From Anaerolineae bacterium (GTDB taxonomy: Bacteria; Chloroflexota; Anaerolineae; B4-G1), in assembly GCA_016783285.1 (NCBI GenBank), contig JADHWW010000087.1, positions 1-7,786 of the forward strand: a stretch of DNA of 7,786 nt. The letters run 5' to 3'. The translations under genes were made by a program, and so were the position numbers. Within the stretch, counting starts at the first letter, position 1; every line of letters begins with the position of its first letter. Below the pieces are notes generated by a model. The model was not told the origin of the DNA. It saw only the letters and a list, made by a program, of their open reading frames with translations, and ran no database searches. This document shows positions 1 to 5,914 of this stretch, in pieces.

Positions 1-384
1 CGGCTCTACCGCCAGGGAGATGTGTTGCTGGGCGGCGACGTCTGGCTGGTGGATTGGCCCGGCGTGGTCAAGACCGAGTTCCCCGAACTGCGCCACACCC
101 CGGCCGAGACGCGGCGCATGTTCGCCCGGCGGGGCTGGCGCTCCGTCGTCGGCTTCCAGACCCGCAATCCCATCCACCGCGCCCACGAGTACATCCAGAA
201 GACGGCGTTAGAGATCGTGGATGGCCTGTTCCTCCACCCACTGGTCGGCGGCACCGAACCGGTCACGGCCAACTGTCTCCACGCCTCCGCACCAGGCGTC
301 AGGTCCAGCGCCCAGGTGTCGTTGCGCAGCCCGCCCCACCCGCTGCCGCCAAAGACCACCATCCACTCGTTAGTCGCGTCATAG
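1..384 (+). pseudogene. sat: Sulfate adenylyltransferase (ATP sulfurylase), internal fragment broken at about 246-260
   Basis: The plus-strand frame beginning at base 1 reads as the middle of ATP sulfurylase, the enzyme that joins sulfate and ATP to give APS in sulfate activation or, in reverse, in dissimilatory sulfur metabolism. The segment [11 protein letters not shown] belongs to the end of the N-terminal PUA-like domain. The catalytic domain follows, with the nucleotide-binding signature [11 protein letters not shown] and then [14 protein letters not shown]. Bacterial enzymes continue with a stretch like TKxDDIPAxVR, but here similarity stops after LVGGT near base 255. The frame then reads about 40 unrelated residues, antisense to the Kelch gene, before a TAG at 382-384. 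The N terminus lies outside the window and the C-terminal half of the catalytic domain is missing, so no active enzyme can come from this copy. Family identity is very secure; whether the break is biological or an assembly join is not. Confidence 0.88.
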
Positions 385-887
385 ACGGCGCCGTGATAGC
401 GCCGGGCGCCGATGGGCAAGCCAGTTGGCGAGAGCTCGGTCCACGTCTCGGCGCCGGGCGTCAAGTCCAAGGCCCAGACGTCGTCGAAATTGTAGTGAAA
501 GCTGTGCCCGCCAAAGATGATCATGCGCTGGTTAGCCGCGTCATAGATGGCCGTGTGCTGACCACGCGACGGCGGCCAGGCGCTATCGGGATTGAGTTTG
601 GTCCAGGCCTCGCTGCCCTCCGTCGTATCCAGCGCCCAGACGTCGTTAAAGAACTGCCGGCCGTTCCAGCCGCCAAAGACGATGATGCGGTCGTTAGGCG
701 CGTCGTAAATGGCGCTGTGGTCGCTGCGCAGGAAGGGCAGCCGCCAACCGGTTGTCAGATCCCATTGAGCAGTTTCCGCCTGCACCCCGGCTTTTCCCAC
801 CGGGGCCAGCGTCAGGAGCAGCAGGACAAGCGTCAGTCCTGTGTTCAGCCCCTTTCTCATCCAATACAACCTGCGATTGCTAATCAT
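6..887 (-). CDS. Secreted Kelch-repeat (galactose oxidase-like beta-propeller) protein, 3' end lost
   Basis: The protein starts with a signal peptide: a basic start, a leucine-rich core and a VQA|E cleavage site near residue 37, so export is expected. Three Kelch repeats follow at about residues 53-100, 107-155 and 160-205. Each has the pattern H-(S/T/G)-A-(I/V)-YD, then (I/V)(I/V)FGG, then a ND(V/T)WALD-type strand and a conserved W. Kelch propellers usually need five to seven blades, so this is a partial propeller. After about residue 210 the frame is the antisense of sat, so the last 80 or so residues are not authentic Kelch sequence. The ATG at 887 is supported by AAGGAGGTG upstream (about 893-901) with good spacing. 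Catalytic activity cannot be claimed; such proteins usually act in binding or as extracytoplasmic enzymes. The promoter side contains 11-bp direct repeats (1068-1111). Confidence 0.8.
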   Translation of the reverse strand: MISNRRLYWMRKGLNTGLTLVLLLLTLAPVGKAGVQAETAQWDLTTGWRLPFLRSDHSAIYDAPNDRIIVFGGWNGRQFFNDVWALDTTEGSEAWTKLNPDSAWPPSRGQHTAIYDAANQRMIIFGGHSFHYNFDDVWALDLTPGAETWTELSPTGLPIGARRYHGAVYDATNEWMVVFGGSGWGGLRNDTWALDLTPGAEAWRQLAVTGSVPPTSGWRNRPSTISNAVFWMYSWARWMGLRVWKPTTERQPRRANMRRVSAGVWRSSGNSVLTTPGQSTSQTSPPSNTSPWR

Positions 888-919
888 GGAAACACCTCCT
901 TATGTTTGGTTAGTAGGAA

Positions 920-946
920 TCATCCGACAACCTGGTTTTTTCTCAT
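920..946 (-). other. Possible 8-codon leader mini-ORF upstream of the Kelch gene
   Basis: On the minus strand AAAGGAGG is followed five bases later by an ATG (944-946) that opens an 8-residue frame, MRKNQVVG, closed by TGA at 920-922. It lies 32 bases before the Kelch start and in a different frame, so it is not an alternative Kelch start. The strong ribosome site is the only evidence of translation. It could be a leader peptide or a chance match in a purine-rich leader. Confidence 0.25.
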
Positions 947-1067
947 ACTGCCCTCCTTTCGTTGGTGCACCCTAAAACCATTATGCCCACCGGCCCCTTC
1001 GCGCTGAGAACTGCGGACGGGTAGGATGGCACGGATTCTGTCTCAAGGATACCGTCTTTGGCGCTGG

Positions 1068-1111
1068 CCCGCCCAACCTGCAGCCAACAATCGCCCAACA
1101 ACGAGCCAACA
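1068..1111 (-). promoter_or_regulatory. Four contiguous 11-bp direct repeats, likely regulator-binding array upstream of the Kelch gene
   Basis: Read on the minus strand from 1111 to 1068 the units are TGTTGGCTCGT, TGTTGGGCGAT, TGTTGGCTGCA and GGTTGGGCGGG, with no gaps. The first six bases follow (T/G)GTTGG in every unit and the last five vary. An 11-bp period puts each copy on the same face of the helix and is the arrangement used by OmpR/PhoB-type winged-helix regulators (PhoB boxes) and by SARPs. TTGGGC in the last unit could act as a -35 hexamer, with TATCCT at 1046-1051 as a -10, but the 19-base spacer is long. The only gene these signals could serve in the window is the Kelch gene at 887. 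Confidence 0.55.
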
Positions 1112-1161
1112 GGTCTGTCCTCCATGCTTTGGAACTTTGGATGTGAGACTTAGGAATGAGA

Positions 1162-1362
1162 ATTAAACAACTTTCCCGTTTGGGCAATTTCGCGAGCGCT
1201 GGTTGAGTAGCGGAGGCACACGCTTTTCGTGCCGGAGCGTATCGAAACCAAGCGGTTGGCGTGAAAAAAGCCTGTTTTCGAGACCCGCTTGGCTTCGATA
1301 CGTCGCTGGCGCTCCTACTCAGCCGGCGCTACACTTATCCGGAAGTGGGCAAGTTATTTAAT
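1162..1362. repeat. 201-bp nested palindrome made of two inverted REP-like units (MITE/REP-like element)
   Basis: Three pairs of inverted arms are nested around roughly base 1262-1270: 1162-1177 with 1347-1362 (14 of 16 match), 1195-1210 with 1315-1330 (14 of 16), and 1238-1255 with 1285-1302 (17 of 18). The left half holds a unit 1201-1249 running from GGTTGAGTAG to CGTATCGAAACC, with an internal GGCAC/GTGCC hairpin. The right half holds the same kind of unit inverted (1291-1324). The layout resembles paired REP elements or a small non-autonomous MITE. No coding capacity and no clear target-site duplication are seen. It begins nine bases beyond the stop codon of the FHA regulator gene and may also act as its transcription terminator. 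Confidence 0.75.
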
Positions 1363-1371
1363 CGCCGTTCC

Positions 1372-1977
1372 TTAGGACTGACGTAACTTGTACCCGCGCC
1401 CACGCACGGTGACGATCAGCACGGGATTGCGCGGGTCGGGCTCCAGTTTCTCGCGCAGGCGTTTGACCAGGCTCTCGATCTGGTAGTCGTACACCTCGGC
1501 CCGGTACTCTGGCCAGGCGGTCTCGGCGATCTCTTGCTTGGAGCACGCGCGGCCAGCGTTTTGGTAGAGCAAATCGAAAAGGGTTTGTTCCTTGGGGGAA
1601 AGAGAGACGGAGTTCCGGTTGACCCAGATTTCGCCGCTGGCCTCGTCCACCACCAGCAGGGGAAACTCGGCCACGCGGATGGTGGCCTCGGGGTCGCGGA
1701 AGGTGAAGGTGGCGCTGGCGATACCGATCTCGTCGCCATCGCGCAGCGTCTGGGGGGTGGTGATGCGATGGCCGTTGAGGAAGGTGCCGTTGGCGCTGCC
1801 CAGGTCGCGCAACGTGCAAGTCTCGCCGTCCCAGCGCACCTCGGCGTGGCGGCGGGAGGCTCGCTTATCTGGAACGTGGACGTCGCAGTTGGGGGAGCGG
1901 CCCAGGGTGGTGGACGGGCCGGCGAGGGGGAAACGCCGCCCGGCTGCGTCCACCAGGTGAGGGGTGTGCTCGCGCAT
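1372..1977 (-). CDS. FHA domain + OmpR/PhoB-type winged-helix transcriptional regulator
   Basis: This 201-residue protein joins a phosphothreonine-binding FHA domain (about residues 7-95) to a C-terminal winged-helix DNA-binding domain (about 108-200). The FHA signature residues are present: GR at 26-27, SRRH at 41-44, NGT at 63-65 and NG at 68-69. The second domain shows the OmpR/PhoB pattern LSPKEQTLFDLLYQNAG, the recognition-helix region YQIESLVKRLREKLE and the terminal wing VRGRGYKL. There is no receiver domain, so input probably comes from binding a Thr-phosphorylated partner or from its own phosphorylation by a Ser/Thr kinase; one is encoded at 3382-4962 on the same strand. I chose ATG 1977 because the FHA fold begins just after it and GAGG lies six bases upstream. 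A GTG at 2091 would add 38 low-complexity residues. Target genes are not known; the 11-bp repeats at 1068-1111 are candidate sites. Confidence 0.88.
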   Translation of the reverse strand: MREHTPHLVDAAGRRFPLAGPSTTLGRSPNCDVHVPDKRASRRHAEVRWDGETCTLRDLGSANGTFLNGHRITTPQTLRDGDEIGIASATFTFRDPEATIRVAEFPLLVVDEASGEIWVNRNSVSLSPKEQTLFDLLYQNAGRACSKQEIAETAWPEYRAEVYDYQIESLVKRLREKLEPDPRNPVLIVTVRGRGYKLRQS

Positions 1978-2046
1978 CAAGGGCCTCGTAGGTGTGATGA
2001 GGCAAGGTGAAGGGGCAGGTGTCGTGACAGTGTGCGCGGTTGACCT

Positions 2047-2059
2047 GCCGGTAACCGGC
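2047..2059. promoter_or_regulatory. Short perfect inverted repeat upstream of the FHA regulator gene
   Basis: GCCGGT and ACCGGC flank a single A, about 70 bases upstream of the chosen FHA-regulator start. A 13-base dyad of this kind could be an operator, but no promoter hexamers of good quality are visible near it and it does not resemble the 11-bp array at 1068-1111. The rest of 1978-2174 shows no gene. Confidence 0.25.
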
Positions 2060-2174
2060 GCGACCGCTACGCTGGCTGATAGATGTGACACAACTCATCC
2101 ACTGCCTCTCACCGGACAAAGCCTCCGGTCCTCTGCTGCCGGTACCGCTCATGCCCTGGGCAAGCAGGCAGTCG

Positions 2175-3158
2175 TCAAGACAATCCACCGATTGTCTGCG
2201 CGAACTCCTGCATAGACCTCACCATTACTGCCTTCCTGCGCAACCGCTTGAGGATAGATACATCTTTGCTCTGCTTGATGACCTCCAGCATATCCCTTGG
2301 CACCTTTTCAAAGCGGGCTTCCAGGATGTCGACGAGTGCCTCGCGAGCATCGGCAAGGAGTCCCTGCTGCATGCCCTGCTGTATGCCCCGCTGCATGCCC
2401 TGCTGTATGCCCCGCTGCATGCCCTGCTGCATGCCCTGCTGTATGCCCCGCTGCATGCCTTCCTCGATCCACTGCTCGGCCAAAGTTTTTCCCATCGCTG
2501 CACCTCCTCTCCCTGCAAAAGCCGCTTCCACGGCTCGCTGCAATCCTTCCTTCGTCACCTTGTCCGTCCCCAACGCCACGTATCGCAGAACTGTCTCCAG
2601 GTATTCCAATGCCGTCGCCTGATCCCTCAACTCCCGTATCAGCGCCAGGATGCCGGGCAAGTGTTCCTCCACGTCCTCCCGAAAAATGTACTTCAGCAAC
2701 AGCAACCCCACCCGCAGGATAATCTCGCCCTTGATCTCTTCGTCGCTGTACGCCGAGAGGTCGCACAATTGATACCGGAACTCGGGCCAATACGCCCGCA
2801 GCGGTTCTGGCCCCCCGAACAAGGCCCCAAAGTTCAACCCCGCCCGCCACGTTGCGCTCCCGTGATACACCACCACCGGGATGATGGGCGCTAAATGGCC
2901 TTTGCTCTCTTCGCGCAGCGACTGTTCCCAGATCCGCACCAGGTAACGCAACAGTTGAAAGGCAACCAGCGGCTCCGCGTGGCTCTTGTGCTCGAGCAGA
3001 ACGTAGACGTAGGCCCCTTGCCCGTCCTTCAAATCCACCTGGTAGAGCAGGTCTGAAAAGTGCTCCCTGAGTTCCCCATCTACGAAGGAGTCCTTGCGCA
3101 GCGCCAGCGAAGTCGGATCTAGCACTGCCACCACCTCTGCTGGCAGATAGTTCAACAC
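2175..3158 (-). CDS. Rpn/YhgA-like (PD-(D/E)XK, Transposase_31-type) nuclease, N-terminally truncated by an upstream TGA
   Basis: The 327-residue open frame matches the Rpn (recombination-promoting nuclease)/YhgA family, whose studied members cut DNA and stimulate RecA-independent recombination. The nuclease core is visible: DSFVDGELREHFSDLLY supplies the first acidic residue (D36 of this frame), and LLEHKS supplies the ExK pair (E56, K58). Typical family text follows: LLRYLVRIWEQ, IIPVVVYHG and ILLLKYIFR. Near residues 234-265 there are eight GxQx tetrapeptide repeats, likely a polar helical linker, and a helical C terminus follows. The frame can start only at GTG 3158, because a TGA eight bases upstream separates it from the true start at ATG 3233. 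The missing 25 residues include the conserved HDxFFK motif. Reinitiation at the GTG might give a shortened protein; a nonfunctional gene is more likely. It has its own strong promoter and lies between the kinase and the FHA regulator genes. Confidence 0.82.
   Translation of the reverse strand: MLNYLPAEVVAVLDPTSLALRKDSFVDGELREHFSDLLYQVDLKDGQGAYVYVLLEHKSHAEPLVAFQLLRYLVRIWEQSLREESKGHLAPIIPVVVYHGSATWRAGLNFGALFGGPEPLRAYWPEFRYQLCDLSAYSDEEIKGEIILRVGLLLLKYIFREDVEEHLPGILALIRELRDQATALEYLETVLRYVALGTDKVTKEGLQRAVEAAFAGRGGAAMGKTLAEQWIEEGMQRGIQQGMQQGMQRGIQQGMQRGIQQGMQQGLLADAREALVDILEARFEKVPRDMLEVIKQSKDVSILKRLRRKAVMVRSMQEFAQTIGGLS
2364..2459. repeat. Eight tandem 12-bp units inside the Rpn-like gene
   Basis: Eight contiguous 12-base units read on the plus strand as CTGCTGCATGCC, CTGCTGTATGCC or CCGCTGCATGCC; only two positions vary. 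In the coding direction they give GMQQ, GIQQ or GMQR tetrapeptides, in the order GMQR GIQQ GMQQ GMQR GIQQ GMQR GIQQ GMQQ. All copies stay in frame, so the array can grow or shrink by slippage without frameshift. Similar GxxxG-spaced polar repeats are common before the C terminus of this nuclease family. Confidence 0.92.
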
Positions 3159-3164
3159 CAGGTC

Positions 3165-3233
3165 TCACGCTGCTTCCGGCCGCGAAAGCACCTGCTTGAA
3201 GAAATGGTCGTGTGGATTGCTCAACTCCGGCAT
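3165..3233 (-). pseudogene. Detached N-terminal segment of the Rpn-like gene, ending at an in-frame TGA
   Basis: From ATG 3233 the frame reads 22 residues, with NPHDHFFKQVLSRPEAA matching the normal start of Rpn/YhgA proteins, then TGA (3165-3167), then continues in the same frame as DLVLNYLPAEV. Relatives usually have Arg at the stop position (as in EAARDL), and CGA to TGA needs a single C-to-T change (base 3167 on the plus strand read as A instead of G). GGAGG lies seven bases upstream of the ATG (3241-3245), so the real start is clear and the stop is a nonsense mutation or a sequencing error. Confidence 0.85.
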
Positions 3234-3307
3234 ACTCTACCCTCCTCCCGGGTCACTGTCGTAGAGGCAGATGATGTCTTCTCAATATTTTGGGGCCAGG
3301 CAATCAG

Positions 3308-3336
3308 ATTATATCACCCTCCGAAGCGGCGGTCAA
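3308..3336 (-). promoter_or_regulatory. Near-consensus sigma-70-type promoter for the Rpn-like gene
   Basis: On the minus strand TTGACC (3331-3336) and TATAAT (3308-3313) are separated by exactly 17 bases. Transcription would start near 3301, giving a leader of about 68 bases that carries the GGGAGGAGGG ribosome site before ATG 3233. It is the best promoter match in the window, so the Rpn-like gene does not depend on the kinase gene upstream of it. Confidence 0.75.
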
Positions 3337-3345
3337 GGGTCGCCT

Positions 3346-3387
3346 CCGTGACGCAGTCCACCAATCAGAGAGCGTTCTTCGTCACGG
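3346..3387 (-). other. Long-loop inverted repeat around the kinase stop codon
   Basis: CCGTGACG at 3346-3353 pairs perfectly with CGTCACGG at 3380-3387, an 8-bp stem enclosing 26 bases and including the kinase TGA (3382-3384). It might help end kinase transcription before the Rpn promoter, but there is no U-tract, so an intrinsic terminator is not supported. Confidence 0.25.
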
Positions 3388-4962
3388 GGCCGCCTCGTAG
3401 ACGACGCGCAGCGTGGGGCGGTCGGCGGGGTTGGGTTGCTCGCTCATGTAGACCCAGTGGTGGGCCTGGTTGTGGCTGTCCTCCGACATCATCACGACCA
3501 GGCCGTAGTTGGGCTGGCCCTGTTCCTGCCAGAACACCAGCGCCCGGCTCACGTCGAATGTCAGATGCCCCACGTCGGGCACAGGGGCGACGTCGAGCGG
3601 CGTGGAATCATAGTCCACGCCAGCAGCGAGGCCCGGCGCACTCCACGGCGTCTCGTAGGTCGCCGTGTCCGGCTCCCAGGGGGTCATCACCCGGTAGACG
3701 ACGGCGGCGCCGGGGAGGGACTGCTCGCCCCACAGTTCCACTTGCAACGTGAGCGTGGCCGAGACGACGGTGGCGCCCTCGGGCAGGCTTCGGCCCGGCT
3801 CAGCCGAACGGCCGGCCAGGTCGAAGCGCAGCAGAATCCGGTCGGGTGTGAGCGGGCCTTGCAGGTGCACCAAGTCGGCCTCGTGCCAGACCTCGTCGGG
3901 TAAGTCGGGGTTGAGCCAGGTGTCGTCCACCACGCCCGATCCCTCGAGAACCAGCGTGGCGCGACCCGCTTCGGGGACAGGTGTGGGGGTGAGGCGGGCC
4001 AGGAAACGTTGCGCTCGCCAGGGGCGGGTGAGGAGCAGCAGGGCCAGGCAGGCGGCGATGGTGACGGCGATCAGCGCCACATTGCGCAGGCTGACGCGGC
4101 GCCGGGGAGGAGGCAGCGCGGCCTGGGGCGCTTCGATGGCGGTGCGGAGGGCGCGACCCAGTTCGCCGGCGCTTTGAAAACGGTCGTCGGGGGCCTTGGC
4201 CAGCGCCTTGAGGATCACGCGCTCGACGGCCTCGGGCAGGTCGGGGCGCACTGAGCGGGGCGGCGGCAGCGGCGCGGTGATGTGCTTGAGAATGATGGCG
4301 TAGGGAGTGTCGGCGTCAAAGGGGACGCGCCCGGTACAGAGTTGGTACAGGAGTATGCCCAGCGCGTAGATGTCGGAGCGGGCGTCGCCGGGTTCTCCCC
4401 GGCCCTGCTCCGGCGACATGTAGGCCGGCGTGCCCAAGGTGCCGCCGCTCTCGGTGACGATGGTCGCGTCCACCATCCGGGCAATGCCAAAGTCGGTCAG
4501 CACCGGACGTCCGCTGGCGGTGATGAGCACATTGGAGGGTTTGAGGTCGCGGTGTACCACTCCCTGGAGGTGGGCGTGATCCAGCGCGTCGGCCAGTGCG
4601 CCCACGATGTGCCCTACCTTCTCCAGATACATCCGCTCATCCCGGCAGTCCAGGTCGTGCAGACGGGACTTGAGACTGTTCCCTTCCAGGTGTTCCATCA
4701 CCAGGAAGGCCATGTCTTCGTCGGTGTCAAAGTCGTAGATGCGGACGATGTGGGGATGCTCGAGCGCGGCTACGGCGCGGGCCTCCCGCCGGAAGCGGGC
4801 CGCGAAATCCTCGTCGCCGGTCAGGTGGGGGTGCAGAATCTTGATCGCGACGTACCGGTCCAGGTCAGGCTGGTAGGCCTTGTAGACCTGGGCCATCCCA
4901 CCCTGGCCCAGTTTCTCGACGAGGCGGTATTTGCCGAGGGTCTTGCCGGTTAGATTGAACAT
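3382..4962 (-). CDS. Transmembrane Ser/Thr protein kinase (PknB-like) with DNRLRE-like extracytoplasmic domain
   Basis: This 526-residue protein has a complete Hanks-type kinase domain at about residues 12-275. Visible are the glycine loop LGQGGMAQVYKA (18-29), the ATP-binding Lys in VAIK (K41), the C-helix Glu E60, the catalytic loop HRDLKPSN (D139), DFG (157-159), an activation segment rich in Ser/Thr and the SPE motif (183-185). All key residues are intact, so activity is expected. A proline/arginine-rich juxtamembrane stretch leads to one membrane helix (about 294-311). Outside lies a beta-rich domain of about 190 residues resembling the DNRLRE/CBM96 family: DDTWLNPDLP, a repeated LRFDL/ATLTLQVELW pattern, and LTFDVSRAL near the end. 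It likely senses or binds a wall or surface ligand. No PASTA repeats are present. I chose ATG 4962 (AAAGGTG seven bases upstream); 36 extra in-frame residues upstream do not look like kinase sequence and cover the promoter. The FHA regulator is a possible partner. Confidence 0.93.
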   Translation of the reverse strand: MFNLTGKTLGKYRLVEKLGQGGMAQVYKAYQPDLDRYVAIKILHPHLTGDEDFAARFRREARAVAALEHPHIVRIYDFDTDEDMAFLVMEHLEGNSLKSRLHDLDCRDERMYLEKVGHIVGALADALDHAHLQGVVHRDLKPSNVLITASGRPVLTDFGIARMVDATIVTESGGTLGTPAYMSPEQGRGEPGDARSDIYALGILLYQLCTGRVPFDADTPYAIILKHITAPLPPPRSVRPDLPEAVERVILKALAKAPDDRFQSAGELGRALRTAIEAPQAALPPPRRRVSLRNVALIAVTIAACLALLLLTRPWRAQRFLARLTPTPVPEAGRATLVLEGSGVVDDTWLNPDLPDEVWHEADLVHLQGPLTPDRILLRFDLAGRSAEPGRSLPEGATVVSATLTLQVELWGEQSLPGAAVVYRVMTPWEPDTATYETPWSAPGLAAGVDYDSTPLDVAPVPDVGHLTFDVSRALVFWQEQGQPNYGLVVMMSEDSHNQAHHWVYMSEQPNPADRPTLRVVYEAAP

Positions 4963-4996
4963 GACTATACACCTTTCGTAGATCTCGATTGCACTT

Positions 4997-5024
4997 AGTA
5001 TACTCGTATGAGGAAATTGGGCAA
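4997..5024 (-). promoter_or_regulatory. Probable promoter of the kinase gene
   Basis: On the minus strand TTGCCC (5019-5024) and TATACT (4997-5002) are 16 bases apart, giving a start near 4990 and a leader of about 28 bases carrying AAAGGTG before ATG 4962. Its position within the in-frame upstream extension argues against the longer kinase start at 5070. Confidence 0.5.
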
Positions 5025-5042
5025 GGTACAGTGTCTTTCCGC

Positions 5043-5071
5043 TTTTCATTTTACCTCGTTTGGTATACAAT
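5043..5071 (+). promoter_or_regulatory. Candidate promoter for the Uma2-lipoprotein pair
   Basis: TTTTCA (5043-5048) and TACAAT (5066-5071) are separated by 17 bases, in the divergent region between the kinase and Uma2 genes. The -35 is weak. A start near 5078 would give a leader of about 100 bases before ATG 5177. Confidence 0.3.
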
Positions 5072-5176
5072 AGACCTTGTGCAAAATCTCGTTTGCTGGG
5101 ACAGTTACGACCGGCTAGTCATCGGAGTCCAGGTCAAGACGCTCAACGGCTGGCTGCACGAGGAGGTACACTGCGT

Positions 5177-5869
5177 ATGGGCACACTTACCCTGACACAT
5201 AGTCCACCGATATCTATAGCCATGCAACAACTCGTTCGTTCTCCCCGGCTGCCTGTGCACGTGCGAGAGCTTCAATCCCTGCTGCAAGCAGAGCGAGCCA
5301 GGCGCGAGCGCTTTTACAAAGAAATGTCCGAGGAGCAAAAAGTCGAGTTCATCAACGGGGAGGTCATCGTGCAGTCACCGGCAAAGTTGCGACACACAAC
5401 GGCGAGTCGAAATCTGCTCACCTTGTTGCACATTTACGTTTCCAAACATAACCTGGGTCTCGTCGGCCACGAAAAGGTGCTCGTCACTCTCACGCGCAAC
5501 GATTACGAGCCGGACATTGTTTATTTTGGGCCGGAGAAGGCACAGTCTTTCACGCCGGATCAGATGAAATTCCCCGCGCCGGATCTTGTCGTCGAGATTC
5601 TTTCCCCCTCGACGGAGAACAATGATCGCGGTATAAAGTTCCTGGACTATGCCGCCCACGGCGTGGCAGAGTACTGGATCGTTGACCCCGACGCAGAGAT
5701 GGTCGAGCAATACGTGCTGGAGGGTGAGATTTACCGGTTGCGGGTAAAGACCGATACCGGCGTGATACGGAGTCTCGTCATTGAGGGTTTTGCCATTCTG
5801 GCCCGCGCCGTCTTTGACGAGACCGAAAATATCGCGGTGTTGAGGGCGATGTTGGGCAGCGACGGCTGA
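5177..5869 (+). CDS. Uma2 family (DUF820) restriction-endonuclease-fold protein
   Basis: The 230-residue protein belongs to the Uma2/DUF820 family (Pfam PF05685), which has a PD-(D/E)XK nuclease fold and is much expanded in Cyanobacteria and Chloroflexota; its biological role is not settled. Family landmarks in order: KVEFINGEVIVQSP (55-68), LRH (71-73), the acidic EPDIVYF (D113), the core PDLVVEILSPST (D136, E140), DRGIKFLDY with the likely catalytic lysine (K154), and GVAEYWIVDP (162-171). The putative active-site set D113, E140, K154 is intact. I chose ATG 5177 because AGGAGGT (5161-5167) lies nine bases upstream and the start MGTLTLTHSPP resembles family N termini; ATG 5222 is a weaker alternative. 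The lipoprotein gene follows after 45 bases on the same strand, probably in one transcript, though no functional link is obvious. Confidence 0.9.
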   Translation: MGTLTLTHSPPISIAMQQLVRSPRLPVHVRELQSLLQAERARRERFYKEMSEEQKVEFINGEVIVQSPAKLRHTTASRNLLTLLHIYVSKHNLGLVGHEKVLVTLTRNDYEPDIVYFGPEKAQSFTPDQMKFPAPDLVVEILSPSTENNDRGIKFLDYAAHGVAEYWIVDPDAEMVEQYVLEGEIYRLRVKTDTGVIRSLVIEGFAILARAVFDETENIAVLRAMLGSDG

Positions 5870-5914
5870 CCACTGGTGGCTGCAAATTGAGAGTCGTGAC
5901 GGAGGAGGACCATA

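Noticed and set aside
54..1007. Long plus-strand open frame of 317 codons across the sat/Kelch junction
   Set aside because: It is out of frame with sat, antisense to Kelch, and its product shows no family pattern; it exists because of the GC-rich codon bias.
1978..2091. Extending the FHA regulator to a GTG at 2091 (38 more residues)
   Set aside because: The extra residues are low-complexity Ala/Thr/Pro with no FHA similarity, and the ATG at 1977 has GAGG at the right distance directly before the FHA fold.
2111..2129. ACCGGA/TCCGGT hairpin downstream of the Rpn-like gene as an intrinsic terminator
   Set aside because: The stem is only 6 bp with a 7-base loop, and no T-run follows on either strand.
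2364..2459. Reading the 12-bp array as a CRISPR or iteron array
   Set aside because: The units are contiguous with no spacers and stay in the frame of a recognisable protein, so they are coding repeats.
4963..5070. Extending the kinase to a start at 5070
   Set aside because: The 36 extra residues match no kinase N terminus, the stretch contains a reasonable promoter, and ATG 4962 has its own AAAGGTG site.
5060..5176. Extending the Uma2 gene upstream to 5060
   Set aside because: The added residues have no family similarity and no ribosome site; AGGAGGT at 5161-5167 fits ATG 5177.
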